A stretch of 64,000 bases of DNA, from the NCBI RefSeq assembly GCF_002379085.1, contig NZ_NBZW01000014.1, positions 52,526-116,525 of the forward strand, in the 5' to 3' direction. Both the position numbers and the translations under genes were made by a program. Shown here piece by piece: positions 54,600 to 63,471 of the stretch (position 1 is the stretch's first letter; every line of letters begins with the position of its first letter). The notes under the pieces were generated by a model that did no database searches, was not told the origin of the DNA, and saw nothing but the letters and a program-made list of their open reading frames with translations. This DNA comes from Polaromonas sp. AET17H-212 (GTDB lineage Bacteria > Pseudomonadota > Gammaproteobacteria > Burkholderiales > Burkholderiaceae_C).

Positions 54600-54651
54600 C
54601 GACCCTTATAGGTAAAGCGTCGACAGCTATAAAAATAGGAGCAATTTCATG
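54600..54651 (+). repeat. Interspersed repeat copy R8
   Basis: This copy reads CCTTATAGGTAAAGCGTCGA, then CAGCTATAAAAATAGGAGCA. It contains the stop of the decayed hydrolase gene, so it lies at the edge of a pseudogene. Confidence 0.5.
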
Positions 54652-54948
54652 GTCCGGCCAGCCAGCGGGCAAGCTGCAGGCAGACCCAGCCGGGGTCATC
54701 GTGCGGCAGGTCGTGGCCGGCCCAGAGGTGGGGGTGGTGGGCCGCCTGCCAGGCGCCGGCCACCCGGTATGAGCAGCGCGGTCCAGCAGCCGGTCGGCGC
54801 CCGACGTCAACACCAGCGTGGGGCCGTCTGGCGAATGTGGGCCCATGCCGCGACATTGACCGCGCGCGATGAGGTGTTGTTGCAGGTCAGCCGTTGGATG
54901 GTGCGTTCGGCGCAGTTGTTTGACAGATGGATGCAGGGGATGCAGGCG
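54647..54948 (-). pseudogene. Decayed alpha/beta-hydrolase gene, C-terminal part
   Basis: In three different frames on the minus strand the region reads as one continuous protein end. AERTIQRLTCNNTSSRAV and AAWAHIRQTAP come in one frame, TLVLTSGADRLLD in a second, and YRVAGAWQAAHHPHLWAGHD with LPHDDPGWVCLQLARWLAGP in a third. The SGADRLLD and GHDLP blocks resemble the Asp- and His-containing ends of alpha/beta hydrolases. Two frameshifts and no catalytic nucleophile region show that it is a relic. It lies between the hypothetical gene and the cytochrome operon. Confidence 0.6.
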
Positions 54949-54956
54949 CCCGATTT

Positions 54957-55343
54957 TCACCGCCTGCATTCGGCAGAGTGGCCTGCCTGCTTCAGGTAAG
55001 CGATCAGGTCGCGGCGGTCTTTTGCATCCGGAACGCCGTCGTAAGTCATGGCTGTTCCCGGCACCACCTTGAGCGGTTTTGCCAGAAACAGGTTTAGCGT
55101 TTTTTCATCCCATACAAGCTTGGCGTTTTTCATCGCCTGCGAATATGCAAAACCGGGCACCGTGCCGGCGCGACGGCCGAGCAGGCCGCAGTGCCGCGGG
55201 CCGACCCGGTCGCTTGCCAGTGCATGGCAGGCCAGGCAGCGGCTGTACACCTGCTCGCCGTGCAGCGTGTCGGTCGCCGCGCCTGCCGAAGCCGCGGCGC
55301 TGCACGCAAACGCACAGGCGAGCATGAGGCCGCGCAAGCTCAT
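54957..55343 (-). CDS. Class I c-type cytochrome, monohaem
   Basis: The 128-residue precursor has a signal peptide (LMLACAFACSAAASAGAA), one CXXCH site (SRCLACHALASDRVGP) and a methionine axial ligand region (GTAMTYDGVPDAKDRRDLIAYL). It resembles small mitochondrial-type cytochrome c. It is the last gene of an operon with the ECF sigma factor and the ferritin-like protein, with a 4-bp ATGA overlap to the latter. It may accept electrons from a ferritin-like oxidase reaction or act elsewhere. Confidence 0.9.
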   Translation of the reverse strand: MSLRGLMLACAFACSAAASAGAATDTLHGEQVYSRCLACHALASDRVGPRHCGLLGRRAGTVPGFAYSQAMKNAKLVWDEKTLNLFLAKPLKVVPGTAMTYDGVPDAKDRRDLIAYLKQAGHSAECRR

Positions 55344-55912
55344 GACATGAAGGCCGAGGGAACAACCGGGGTTTCACCCAGCACCTGGCGCAGCACCGCC
55401 CAGTGCATGGCCTCATCGCCGAGGATGCTGGCGGCCGCCTTGGCCAGGTCGCGGTCGCCGAATAGTGGCACCGCACCCAGGTAGGCGCTGACGGCGCCTT
55501 GCTCCAGTTTGGCCGCAAACTTGAGCACGTCGGCCTGCGACTTGAGCTGGTCCACAGGGAAGTCGTACTTTGTTTTTGCCACGCCTGGTTTTCCGCCCAG
55601 CTTCATGATGGTTTTTCTGAGCACGTCGGCATGCTCCTTGTGATGGCCCTGAAAACTCACGGCAAGATCAAGCGCAGGTTTTTGCAGCAGATTGCTTTCG
55701 GCGCCCAACTGGTAGGCGGCAATGGCTTCCAGCTCTGCGCCCAGCGCCGTGTTCAGGATCTGCACGTCACCGGCGGTGCCGCTGCCCGCCTTGGCGGCAA
55801 GCGCTTCGTTGCCGGAGAGCAGGGCCACTGCCGCTCCGGACAGGACCAGGCCGGACTGGCCTAAAAACAGGCGCCGCGCGGCGACGGGGTTGGGCATGGC
55901 AAAAAAGGACAT
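55340..55912 (-). CDS. Ferritin-like domain protein, exported
   Basis: The 190-residue protein has a leader with RRLFLGQSGLVLSGAAVALL (Tat-like), then a four-helix bundle: ALGAELEAIAAYQLGAES, GHHKEHADVLRK, KLEQGAVSAYLGAV and DEAMHWAVLRQ. Glu and His residues at bundle positions could bind a di-iron site, as in ferritin-like proteins (DUF4439-like). It lies between the ECF sigma gene and a cytochrome c gene. An oxidative or iron stress role under sigma control is the reasonable inference. Confidence 0.85.
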   Translation of the reverse strand: MSFFAMPNPVAARRLFLGQSGLVLSGAAVALLSGNEALAAKAGSGTAGDVQILNTALGAELEAIAAYQLGAESNLLQKPALDLAVSFQGHHKEHADVLRKTIMKLGGKPGVAKTKYDFPVDQLKSQADVLKFAAKLEQGAVSAYLGAVPLFGDRDLAKAAASILGDEAMHWAVLRQVLGETPVVPSAFMS

Positions 55913-55930
55913 GGTGATCTCCTGGTGGGC

Positions 55931-56647
55931 TCAAATATCGGGCGGTTTGTGTCCGCCCCCGGTGATGTTTGCCATGACGTTTGCGACGATGTTGTCGCAA
56001 CGCTCACCGGCAAACGAAAAGGCGTCTTCCATGGCGAAGTCGATGTCGCGTGACAGGCTTTCACGTAGCAGGCTGCGGGCACGAAAGAAACGTGTGCGCA
56101 CGGTGGCATCGGGAATCCCGAGTGCGCCGGCGACCTCTTCTGCGCTCAGCTCCTGCACCGCGCGCAACATGAAAACCGTGCGAAATACCTCGGGCAATGC
56201 ATCGATGCGGGCTTCCATCAGGCGGCGTATTTCGGCGCGGCTTGCCAGCTGGTCGGGTTGTTCGTCGGTATGGCCTTGCATGGGTTCGTGCTCCCCGGAT
56301 TCGGCATGCCCGGTCACCATGTTCAGTGAAATGACCTGGGCGGATTGGCGCCGGACGCGGCCAAATGCCTCGTTGAGCACAATGCGCACCAGCCAGGTTG
56401 ACAGGCGGGCGTCGTCACGAAAGCTGCCTATGGAGCGCCATGCGCTGAGGTAAGCGTCCTGCACCGCATCTTCCGTGTCGGCGTCGCTTTTCAGGATGCT
56501 TCGCGCGGTGCGAAACAGCAGCCGGTTGTGGCGGCGCATGATGCATTCGAAGGCGCGGGCATCGCCTTGCGCGGCGCGCGCCGCCAGTTCGGCGTCGGTG
56601 ACCTGGCCGGAATAGTCGGCGGGAGAGGGGGCGGGTATGTTTTGCAT
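55931..56647 (-). CDS. ECF-type RNA polymerase sigma factor
   Basis: From the ATG at 56647 (238 residues) the sigma2 region is seen in RLLFRTARSILKSDADTEDAVQDAYLSAW, and the sigma4 helix-turn-helix in LSAEEVAGALGIPDATVRTR. There is no anti-sigma gene beside it. The C-terminus carries about 40 extra residues (FAMEDAFSFAGERCDNIVANV) with one Cys, which might take part in redox sensing. It is the first gene of the operon with the ferritin-like and cytochrome genes. Autoregulation is likely, but the target promoter is not proven. Confidence 0.88.
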   Translation of the reverse strand: MQNIPAPSPADYSGQVTDAELAARAAQGDARAFECIMRRHNRLLFRTARSILKSDADTEDAVQDAYLSAWRSIGSFRDDARLSTWLVRIVLNEAFGRVRRQSAQVISLNMVTGHAESGEHEPMQGHTDEQPDQLASRAEIRRLMEARIDALPEVFRTVFMLRAVQELSAEEVAGALGIPDATVRTRFFRARSLLRESLSRDIDFAMEDAFSFAGERCDNIVANVMANITGGGHKPPDI

Positions 56648-56700
56648 GGTGGGCTCTGGTCGTTGGATGTTGCTGGAGCCCGCCACGTTCCCGCGTGCTT

Positions 56701-57471
56701 CTAGTTTTGGGGCAGATCAACCATGAAGTTGGCGTCAAACAGCGCGTTCTCATTGGCCGTAGCGCTGGCGTAACCACGCGGATTGCACACAACGCGTGTG
56801 CCGTTCAGCTGGTAGTCAAAGCTGTCGTGGGTATGCCCGTGCACCCAGAGCTGCACGCGTGTGCCGTCCAGCAGGTGTTCGGCATTCGAGACAAAACAAG
56901 GGTTCAGCAGCGAGCCTGCAAACCGCGGGTGGATGCTGCGCGGTGATGGCGCGTGGTGGGTGATCACCACAGTCGGCCCAGCGTAAGGTTCGGCCAGGCG
57001 GGCTGCCAGCCAGGCGGCATGGCGACGAAACAGCGTCTCCGCGTCCAGCGGCATGAAGGGCTGGGTGGCCGCTTCATCAAGATGGATGCGGCGAAAGTCG
57101 CGCATGGAGCGAAAGGCTTCCTCTACCGCGCTGGCCCGTTCATCGCCATCGCCGAACAGCAGAAAGTCCGTCCATAAGGTGGAGCCGAGGAAGCGCACAC
57201 CGCCCAGCTGAAGCACATCGTCGTCAAGCACATGGACAGGGGTGTCGGCACACAAGACCTTGAGCCTTGCGGCGGTGCCGGCAATGCTGCCACCGTAAAA
57301 CTCGTGGTTGCCGGGTACATACAGCACCGGTTTTTCCAGCCGCAACGCCCACGCCACCGCCTGTTCCGGCCGCGCGATGTCGCCCGCCAGGATGACAACA
57401 TCGGCGTCGTTGTCGGGCGTTGCCAGAACGCCCTGGCTGAGATGCAGGTCGGACAGGATGTTGAGTTTCAT
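56701..57471 (-). CDS. Calcineurin-like metallophosphoesterase
   Basis: The 256-residue protein has the metal ligands in order: SDLHLSQG, LAGDIARP, PGNHEFYGG, ITHHAPS and VHGHTHDSF. It probably hydrolyses a phosphodiester or phosphomonoester with a di-metal centre. It lies divergently to the MarR gene, with a 47-nt shared promoter region that contains a palindrome. Substrate unknown. Confidence 0.9.
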   Translation of the reverse strand: MKLNILSDLHLSQGVLATPDNDADVVILAGDIARPEQAVAWALRLEKPVLYVPGNHEFYGGSIAGTAARLKVLCADTPVHVLDDDVLQLGGVRFLGSTLWTDFLLFGDGDERASAVEEAFRSMRDFRRIHLDEAATQPFMPLDAETLFRRHAAWLAARLAEPYAGPTVVITHHAPSPRSIHPRFAGSLLNPCFVSNAEHLLDGTRVQLWVHGHTHDSFDYQLNGTRVVCNPRGYASATANENALFDANFMVDLPQN

Positions 57472-57493
57472 GGTGTGCGGTGTCTCGTATTTG

Positions 57494-57508
57494 TATCACG
57501 ACATGATA
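57494..57508 (+). promoter_or_regulatory. Palindrome TATCA-N5-TGATA in the MarR promoter region
   Basis: TATCACGACATGATA lies between the divergent metallophosphoesterase and MarR genes, immediately followed by an AT-rich ATATTTTAT stretch. Spacing and symmetry suit a MarR dimer, which would repress both promoters. Confidence 0.55.
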
Positions 57509-57518
57509 TATTTTATCC

Positions 57519-57941
57519 ATGACCAAAACAGATTTCGAGGCGCTGGCCGAATTTCGCTACCAACTCAGGCGTTTCCTTCGTTTCAGCGAAGAAGTCACGC
57601 ATGAAAACGGCATCACGCCGCTGCAGTACCAGCTGATGCTGCAGCTCAAGGGTTTTCCGGGCCGCGAATGGGCCACAGTGGCCGAACTGGCGGAGCGGCT
57701 GCAGGCCAAACACCACGGGGTCGTGGCGCTGGTGTCGCGTTGTGAAGCCCTGGCACTGGTTGAGCGCCGTGCCAGCCAGACCGACATGCGCAGCGTCGAG
57801 GTCCACCTGACGGCCAAAGGGGACGACATCATCGATGCCCTGGCGCGCTTGCACCAGGCTGAACTGCAGACGCTGCAGGCGTTGTTGCCCGGCGGCGGCC
57901 GGCAGCATTCACGCAAGGGAGACAAACATGCGTTTGCCTGA
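57519..57941 (+). CDS. MarR family transcriptional regulator
   Basis: The 140-residue protein has a winged helix-turn-helix (TVAELAERLQAKHHGVVALVSRCEALALVERR), with flanking dimerisation helices (FRYQLRRFLRFSEEVTHENG and DIIDALARLHQAELQTLQALL). The ligand is unknown; there is no Cys for redox sensing. The upstream palindrome and the divergent metallophosphoesterase gene suggest a self-regulated pair. Confidence 0.9.
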   Translation: MTKTDFEALAEFRYQLRRFLRFSEEVTHENGITPLQYQLMLQLKGFPGREWATVAELAERLQAKHHGVVALVSRCEALALVERRASQTDMRSVEVHLTAKGDDIIDALARLHQAELQTLQALLPGGGRQHSRKGDKHAFA

Positions 57942-58071
57942 ACATGGCGAACCGGCCCCATGGGACATGCACCGCGCCATCATCGAACAGGCGCAGGAAG
58001 CCACCATCGCATCGACCGCGACGGCCTGGCCCGGCTTTAGAGCCTCGGGCGCGCCGGGGTGGATCGGCTGA
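57928..58071 (+). CDS. Possible small protein overlapping the MarR gene end
   Basis: An ATG at 57928 behind GGGAG (57917-57921) begins a 47-residue frame: MRLPEHGEPAPWDMHRAIIE, then QAQEATIAST and a WPGFRASGAPGWIG end. It overlaps the last 14 nt of the MarR gene. The good ribosome binding site supports translation; no domain is recognised, and the frame could be fortuitous in GC-rich DNA. Confidence 0.4.
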   Translation: MRLPEHGEPAPWDMHRAIIEQAQEATIASTATAWPGFRASGAPGWIG

Positions 58072-58091
58072 ATACAGCGCCAATGCCCGAG

Positions 58092-58409
58092 TCAGAACGG
58101 CAACTGAATCGCCACATCTGAAACGGGGTAGGCCACGCAGGGCAGGATGTACCCCTCCCGCTTTTCATCCAGGCTCAGGCCCGGCCATTCAATGCGGTAG
58201 GCCACTTGCCCGCTGGTGAGCAGGCAGATGCAGGTGCGGCAGGCGCCGTTGCGGCAGGAGCTGTCCAGCCTCAAGCCATCAAGGCCCGCCTGCTCCGCGG
58301 CCTGTAACAGCGGCAGTGAAGCGGGGGCCTCAAAGGTGTGCCCGGAAGGCTCGATGCGGGCGTTGAAAACCCGTCCTTCCGGGTTGGCCGGTGGTGATTG
58401 AGTGGTCAA
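58092..58409 (-). CDS. Plant-type 2Fe-2S ferredoxin
   Basis: The 105-residue protein shows the CX4CX2C...C pattern: SSCRNGACRTCICLLTSG and, about 30 residues later, ILPCVAYP. It carries a single-electron 2Fe-2S cluster and has no reductase domain fused, so it depends on a separate partner. It is transcribed opposite to the MarR and GNAT genes. The reaction partner is not in the window. Confidence 0.9.
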   Translation of the reverse strand: MTTQSPPANPEGRVFNARIEPSGHTFEAPASLPLLQAAEQAGLDGLRLDSSCRNGACRTCICLLTSGQVAYRIEWPGLSLDEKREGYILPCVAYPVSDVAIQLPF

Positions 58410-58582
58410 GAGATGCAGGTGCTGGGGGAAGGGATGGCCTGAATGCTACAGCGTCCAGCGTGCACCGTTGCCCATGATGCATGGGCGGCTGGCGGGGCCG
58501 CTTTCGATTTGCGCGACAATTCCGGTCCTCCTGAATATTTATGTCACTGATTTCTCGGTGATTTGTTACAAGCGATTTTTTA

Positions 58583-59101
58583 ATGTCCAGCTACTCCGTT
58601 CGCCCCGCCACCGTGCGCGATGCCAAAGCCATCGCCGAAATCAATGACGCTTCTTCCCGCGCCGCCTACAAGGGGCTGGTGCCCGATGACCAGCTGGGCA
58701 CGCTGGCGGTGGACAAGCGCCAGCAGTTCTGGCGCGATGCCATCGAATACATGGAGCCGCAGGTGCATGTGGCCACTGACGGCGAGCGTGTGGTCGGTTT
58801 TGTCGGCTTCGACCGTTCGCGCGACAAGGGAACACCTTCGACCTGCGGCGAGATCTGGGCCATTTTTGTGGACCCGGCACACTGGGACAAGGGCGTGGGC
58901 GTGGCCCTGTGGGATGCGGCCAATGACGGCCTCAAGGAAGAAGGCTGCACCAAGGTCACCATCTGGGTGCCGGTGCGCAACGAGCGTGCGCTGCGCTTTC
59001 ATGAACGCGCAGGCTTCAAACGCGAGATGACCTCGCTCAAGACCGTGGTGATCGCCTCCGTCAAGCTCGAGGAAATCCGCCTCAAGCGCGACGTGGGCTG
59101 A
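58583..59101 (+). CDS. GNAT family acetyltransferase
   Basis: The 172-residue protein has the acetyl-CoA fold: SYSVRPATVRDAKAIAEIND at the start, then IWAIFVDPAHWDKGVGVALW (with the R/Q-x-x-G-x-G/A type pyrophosphate loop altered) and WVPVRNERALRFHERAGFK. It would acetylate a small amine or a protein N-terminus or lysine. The 173-nt region upstream holds an AT-rich TATTTATG stretch that may contribute to its promoter. Confidence 0.9.
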   Translation: MSSYSVRPATVRDAKAIAEINDASSRAAYKGLVPDDQLGTLAVDKRQQFWRDAIEYMEPQVHVATDGERVVGFVGFDRSRDKGTPSTCGEIWAIFVDPAHWDKGVGVALWDAANDGLKEEGCTKVTIWVPVRNERALRFHERAGFKREMTSLKTVVIASVKLEEIRLKRDVG

Positions 59102-59119
59102 GCCAGCCCGCCATCCGGT

Positions 59120-59275
59120 TCAGGACGGTACGTCGATCACGCGTTCGTCGTCCGGAATCACCGGCATGTCTTCTTCCGGGCTCAGCGGCAGGTCGTCGGT
59201 CTCGTCCTGGCCACTGGTTTCCTCGGGGCTGTCCGGGTGACGGCGCCCGCTGTCGCTGCTGATCCATGTTGTCAT
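59120..59275 (-). CDS. Small acidic protein, 51 residues
   Basis: The ATG at 59275 is preceded by GGAG at a good distance. The product is strongly acidic (SPEETSGQDETDDLPLSPEE and DMPVIPDDERVIDVPS) with no Cys or membrane segment, so probably disordered. It is likely a real gene of unknown function. It lies alone on the minus strand between the GNAT gene and the Ogt-type gene. Confidence 0.6.
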   Translation of the reverse strand: MTTWISSDSGRRHPDSPEETSGQDETDDLPLSPEEDMPVIPDDERVIDVPS

Positions 59276-59417
59276 GATGTGCTCCGCTTGGCTGTGATGG
59301 GGCCCCATGTTGCGCCGTTTGCAGCAGCCGGCGCTTGGGAAAAACCTTGTTTGCCTGTCAGCGCAGGCCGACAGTGCGGCGCGCCAGCGTAGCGGCCGGG
59401 GCGAATTTTTGATGCAC

Positions 59418-59472
59418 GATTTTGGCCTTCAGCCTTTGCCGGTATTGCGCAGCCAGCTATGCATTGGATAGC
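59418..59472 (+). repeat. Interspersed repeat copy R9
   Basis: This copy reads GATTTTGGCCTTCAGCC, TGCGCAGCCAGCTATGCATT and ends in GGATAGC. It lies in the 242-nt gap between the small acidic protein gene and the methyltransferase gene, just before the latter. No other feature is clear there. Confidence 0.5.
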
Positions 59473-59517
59473 ATTTTCGACCGCCAGGGTGCACCCGCGG
59501 ACGCGCGCTGTATTACG

Positions 59518-60081
59518 ATGACTGCTTCCATGAGCCCTGCCACCGACACCCTCTTTTTCGCACTGTTTGACACTGCCATCGGCTGCTGCGGCATCGCCTG
59601 GGGCGACGCCGGCATCCGGGGCGTGCAACTGCCCGAGGCCGGGACGCAGCAGACCCGCGATCGCCTGCGCGAGCGTTTCCCCGACGGGCAGGAGGCGACG
59701 CCGCCCGCCGATGTGCAGGCCGCCGTTGCAGGCGTGGTGGCGATGCTGCGCGGGCAGGCGCACGACTTCAGCGCGCTGGTGCTCGACATGCGCGGCGTGC
59801 CCGAATTTCACCAGCGGGTGTATGCCGTGGCGCGTAACATCGCACCCGGCCAGACCCTGACCTACGGCGAGGTGGCCGCCCGCCTGGGCGAGCCCGGCGC
59901 GGCGCGTGCGGTGGGCCAGGCGCTGGGGCGCAACCCGTTTGCCCCCGTGGTGCCTTGCCACCGCGTGCTGGCGGCCGGCGACCAGCCGGGCGGGTTTTCG
60001 GCCAGCGGCGGCGTCCGGACCAAACTCAGGCTGCTGCTCATCGAAGGCGCCATGCGCGGCACGCCCGGCCTGTTCGACTGA
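59518..60081 (+). CDS. Methylated-DNA-[protein]-cysteine S-methyltransferase (Ogt/MGMT)
   Basis: The 187-residue protein has the active-site motif PCHRVL with the acceptor Cys, preceded by the DNA-binding region (TLTYGEVAARLGEP, ARAVGQALGRNPF). It transfers the alkyl group from O6-alkylguanine to itself in a suicide reaction. The N-terminal domain (residues about 10-90) is Ogt-like. The start could also be the ATG at 59530. It is monocistronic. Confidence 0.92.
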   Translation: MTASMSPATDTLFFALFDTAIGCCGIAWGDAGIRGVQLPEAGTQQTRDRLRERFPDGQEATPPADVQAAVAGVVAMLRGQAHDFSALVLDMRGVPEFHQRVYAVARNIAPGQTLTYGEVAARLGEPGAARAVGQALGRNPFAPVVPCHRVLAAGDQPGGFSASGGVRTKLRLLLIEGAMRGTPGLFD

Positions 60082-60271
60082 CTCGCCGGTCCCCGCGCAA
60101 GGCGGCCGCGGCCCTCTGGCTCCCTTGTCCTACAGCCAGCGCCTCCCCCTCCGCACAAGGTGCCGGCGCTGCATGCGGGAAAGTGCACTGTGCGCCCCAG
60201 GCCATGCGCTGCCATGGCTGGGTGACACGTCAATTTTCTGATTCCCATCGCATTTACCAAAGGACTTCACC

Positions 60272-60634
60272 ATGGAAAAATCCACCGCCAGCGCCTACCC
60301 CGGTTCCGTCACCTCGTCGAGCGAAAGCGCACTGATGCGCGGCGTGGACCAGGCCGGCAACACGCTGCACCACACGATTGACAAGGTGGCCGAACCTGCC
60401 CGCAACACCGTGGAGCGGGCCGCAAGCGCAGCCCACAACACGGTGGACAAACTGGCCAGCGGCGCCAACTCGGTGGCCGGCAAGTTCAGCGACCAGGCGC
60501 ACCGCCTGAGCGACGCTCCCCTGCAGGCGGTCGATCATTCCAAGGCCTACATCAAGGACCATCCGCTGCAGGCCGTCGGTTTTGCGGTGCTGGCCGGATT
60601 TGTGCTGGGTCGCCTGACCGCCAGCCGTTACTGA
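60272..60634 (+). CDS. ElaB/YqjD/DUF883-like membrane-anchored protein
   Basis: The 120-residue protein has amphipathic helical repeats (DQAGNTLHHTIDKVAEPARNT, SAAHNTVDKLASGANSV) and a C-terminal single membrane helix with a glycine zipper (LQAVGFAVLAGFVLGRL). This matches DUF883, where E. coli YqjD anchors ribosomes to the inner membrane in stationary phase. The N-terminus is Ser/Thr-rich. The role here is inferred by family. Confidence 0.82.
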   Translation: MEKSTASAYPGSVTSSSESALMRGVDQAGNTLHHTIDKVAEPARNTVERAASAAHNTVDKLASGANSVAGKFSDQAHRLSDAPLQAVDHSKAYIKDHPLQAVGFAVLAGFVLGRLTASRY

Positions 60635-60648
60635 TCAGCCGGCAAGCC

Positions 60649-61794
60649 TCACACCGCGATCAGTCGCAGGTGGGTGATTTCCGAGGGCGCGCCAAAACGT
60701 TTGGGCGGCCCCCAGTAGCCGGTGCCACGGCTGGTGTAGATCCAGAGCTTTTCCAGCCGGTGCAGACCGGCTGTGAAAGGCTGCTGGAACCGCACGAAAA
60801 AATTCCAGGGCCAGAATTGCCCGCCATGGGTGTGGCCCGACAGTTGCAGGTCGAAACCGGCCTTTTCAGCCTCGTGCGCGCTGCGCGGCTGGTGCGCCAG
60901 CAAGACGCGCACCAGGGCATGCGCCGGTGCGCCGGCCATGGCCGCGTGGGGATCGCTGCGGTGGCTGGCGTCGAAATGCCCGGCGCTGTAGTCGGCCACG
61001 CCGGCCAGCACCAGCGCCTGTTGCGCCTGCGCCTGGCCGTGCTGCAGCACCACATGTTCATTCATCAGCACCCGGATGCCCAGGCGCTGCAGTTCATGAA
61101 TCCAGGCGTGGGCGCCCGAGTAGTACTCGTGGTTGCCGGTGACAAAGTAGGTGCCGTGGGTGGACGTCAGCCCGGCCAGCGGCGCCACATGGTGGGCCAG
61201 TTCGGCCACCGTGCCGTCAACCAGGTCGCCGGTCACCGCCACCATGTCCACCTGCAGGGTGTTGACCGCGCGCACGATGGCCTGCAGGTAGCCGTGTTTG
61301 ATGGTGGGGCCGACATGGATGTCGCTGATCTGTGCGATTGAAAAGCCGTGCAGGGCGGCGGGCAGGCCGGTGATCGGCACGTCCACCTGCACCACGGCCG
61401 CGGTGCGCCTGGCATTGACAAAACCGACCAGGCTCATGAACAGCCCGGCCAGGGGTACCGCAGCGGCTGAGTCACGGGCTGCGGCATCGAGCGAAAAAGC
61501 CGCCGGCGCCACGGCCAGCACCGCCAGGCCGGCCAGCAGCGCCGCATCGCGCAGCAGCGTCAGCACAAACAGCGAGGAAAACAGGCCCATGGCCAGCAGG
61601 CCGGTCCAGGCCATGCGGTCCGACAAGGGTTGCGACTTGAAGCGCCGGGCCGTCAGCCCCAGCGGCGTCAGTACCGCGGAGGCGAGCAAGACCAGCCCCA
61701 GCAGCCACTGCGCGACCGGCCAGCCAGCCAGGTCGGGAACCAGGCGCATGCCCACGTAGGCATGCAGAAAAGACGAAAACAGCAAAAGCGGCAT
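60649..61794 (-). CDS. Membrane-bound metallophosphoesterase (YkuE-like)
   Basis: The 381-residue protein has four N-terminal membrane segments (residues about 5-135), then a calcineurin-like catalytic domain with the ligands [28 protein letters not shown] and SGHTHGGQ. Members of this group resemble YkuE or UDP-2,3-diacylglucosamine pyrophosphatase-type enzymes. The substrate is unknown; it may act on lipids or cell envelope precursors. Confidence 0.9.
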   Translation of the reverse strand: MPLLLFSSFLHAYVGMRLVPDLAGWPVAQWLLGLVLLASAVLTPLGLTARRFKSQPLSDRMAWTGLLAMGLFSSLFVLTLLRDAALLAGLAVLAVAPAAFSLDAAARDSAAAVPLAGLFMSLVGFVNARRTAAVVQVDVPITGLPAALHGFSIAQISDIHVGPTIKHGYLQAIVRAVNTLQVDMVAVTGDLVDGTVAELAHHVAPLAGLTSTHGTYFVTGNHEYYSGAHAWIHELQRLGIRVLMNEHVVLQHGQAQAQQALVLAGVADYSAGHFDASHRSDPHAAMAGAPAHALVRVLLAHQPRSAHEAEKAGFDLQLSGHTHGGQFWPWNFFVRFQQPFTAGLHRLEKLWIYTSRGTGYWGPPKRFGAPSEITHLRLIAV

Positions 61795-61872
61795 GGACAG
61801 GCCTGGAAGTGGAGCGCCTGCCTCAACTGGCTGCTAAACGACCGAATACAAGAGGCTTGGCCGCGCAGCCTC

Positions 61873-62286
61873 CTAGATGCGCGGGCTGCCCCAGGCCCGG
61901 GTTGCAAAGAAAGCCGCCGTGGCAGCTGCTGCCGTCAAGGCGCTGCCCCAGGCCATGTCCACCAGCGTCAGCTGCAGCGGCCAGCCCTGCAGGGTGGCCA
62001 GGTTGCTCAGGTCATAGGTGCCATACGCCAGCAGGCCCAGCAACGCGCCCAAGGCGGCCCCATGGGTCCAGCTGGACCGCGCCAGGGCGGGCAGCACGGC
62101 AAACACCACCACGCCGACCGGGTACAGCAGGTAAAACGCAGCGGCCGGCAGCAGCAGCGGCTGCGCTCGCATCAGCGGGCCGATCCAGGCCTGGTACTGC
62201 TGCGGCATCAGCAGCCCGAGCCAGAGGCCGTCGGCCACGACGAGAAAGAGCAGGGCGGCGAGGTAGGCGGTCAGTGGTTTTTTCAT
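61873..62286 (-). CDS. DUF2177 family membrane protein
   Basis: The ATG at 62286 gives 137 residues with four membrane helices. It shows the DUF2177 pattern: [20 protein letters not shown], then [29 protein letters not shown] and [11 protein letters not shown]. The open frame extends far upstream on this strand because of GC bias, but the family start is here. Function unknown. Confidence 0.88.
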   Translation of the reverse strand: MKKPLTAYLAALLFLVVADGLWLGLLMPQQYQAWIGPLMRAQPLLLPAAAFYLLYPVGVVVFAVLPALARSSWTHGAALGALLGLLAYGTYDLSNLATLQGWPLQLTLVDMAWGSALTAAAATAAFFATRAWGSPRI

Positions 62287-62388
62287 GGCTGCGGCCATTC
62301 TCCGCGGATTTGCCATGGCCGGTGCCGCGATGGCGCGTGCCCGACGACAATACGTTTTTTCATTCCCCCACTTTGCAGGAATACCTCC

Positions 62389-63318
62389 ATGGCCAGTAGC
62401 CTGTTTGCGCTGATTGACGACATTGCCACCGTGCTCGACGATGTGGCCTTGCTGACCAAGGTGGCCGCCAAGAAAACCGCCGGTGTGCTCGGTGACGACC
62501 TGGCGCTGAACGCCCAGCAGGTCTCCGGGGTGAAAGTGGACCGCGAGCTGCCGGTGGTGTGGGCGGTGGCCAAAGGGTCTTTCCTGAACAAGGCGATTCT
62601 GGTGCCGGTGGCGCTGACCATCAGCGCGTTTGCGCCCTGGGCCGTCACGCCCTTGCTGATGGTCGGCGGCGCTTTCCTCTGTTATGAGGGTTTCGAGAAG
62701 CTGGCGCACAAATTCCTGCACAGCCGGGCCGAAGACCAGGCCCATGAAAAAGAATTGCTGGAGGCGCTGACCGACCCCGCGGTGGATCTGGTGGCGGTCG
62801 AGAAGGACAAGATCAAGGGCGCGATACGGACCGACTTCATCCTCTCGGCCGAAATCATTGCAATCACGCTGGGCACGGTGCAGGCCAGTCCTTTCATCAC
62901 CCAGGTGACGGTTCTCAGCGGGATTGCGATCCTCATGACCGTGGGGGTGTATGGCCTGGTGGCCGGCATTGTCAAGCTGGACGATGCGGGGCTCTACCTG
63001 AGCCAGAAAACAGGCGACAGCGCGGCGGCCCGCCTGCGGCGCAGCCTGGGCCGCGGCATTGTGCTGACGGCGCCCTGGCTCATGAAAGCGCTGTCGGTGG
63101 CCGGCACGGCCGCGATGTTTCTGGTCGGCGGCGGCATCCTCACGCATGGCGTTCCCGCACTGCACCACGCCATTGAAGCGCTGGCCGCGCGTGCCGGCAG
63201 CGTGCTCGGCAGCGTCACCCCCTTGCTGGCCGACGCGCTGGTGGGCATGGTCGCCGGTGCGCTGGTGCTGGCCGCGGTGACGCTGGTCCAGCGCATGCGG
63301 GGCCGGAAGCCCGCCTGA
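62389..63318 (+). CDS. DUF808 (YedI-type) membrane protein
   Basis: The 309-residue protein begins with [20 protein letters not shown], a conserved start of the family, and contains several membrane helices with [15 protein letters not shown] and [15 protein letters not shown]. Its function is unknown; the family is conserved across proteobacteria. It lies divergently to the DUF2177 gene. Confidence 0.9.
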   Translation: MASSLFALIDDIATVLDDVALLTKVAAKKTAGVLGDDLALNAQQVSGVKVDRELPVVWAVAKGSFLNKAILVPVALTISAFAPWAVTPLLMVGGAFLCYEGFEKLAHKFLHSRAEDQAHEKELLEALTDPAVDLVAVEKDKIKGAIRTDFILSAEIIAITLGTVQASPFITQVTVLSGIAILMTVGVYGLVAGIVKLDDAGLYLSQKTGDSAAARLRRSLGRGIVLTAPWLMKALSVAGTAAMFLVGGGILTHGVPALHHAIEALAARAGSVLGSVTPLLADALVGMVAGALVLAAVTLVQRMRGRKPA

Positions 63319-63471
63319 AGGTCCGGCGCTGGTCGTCCAGTTTGCGCGCGATTGGCCATAATGGCAGGCGTGCCACGAGGTGCGTCGGCCGGTCAACGCC
63401 GGCATCCATCGCCTCCCGCGGACCCCTTGCCGGGCAACTTTTTTTTTCGTTTCATTCCCAGGACCCTTTTC

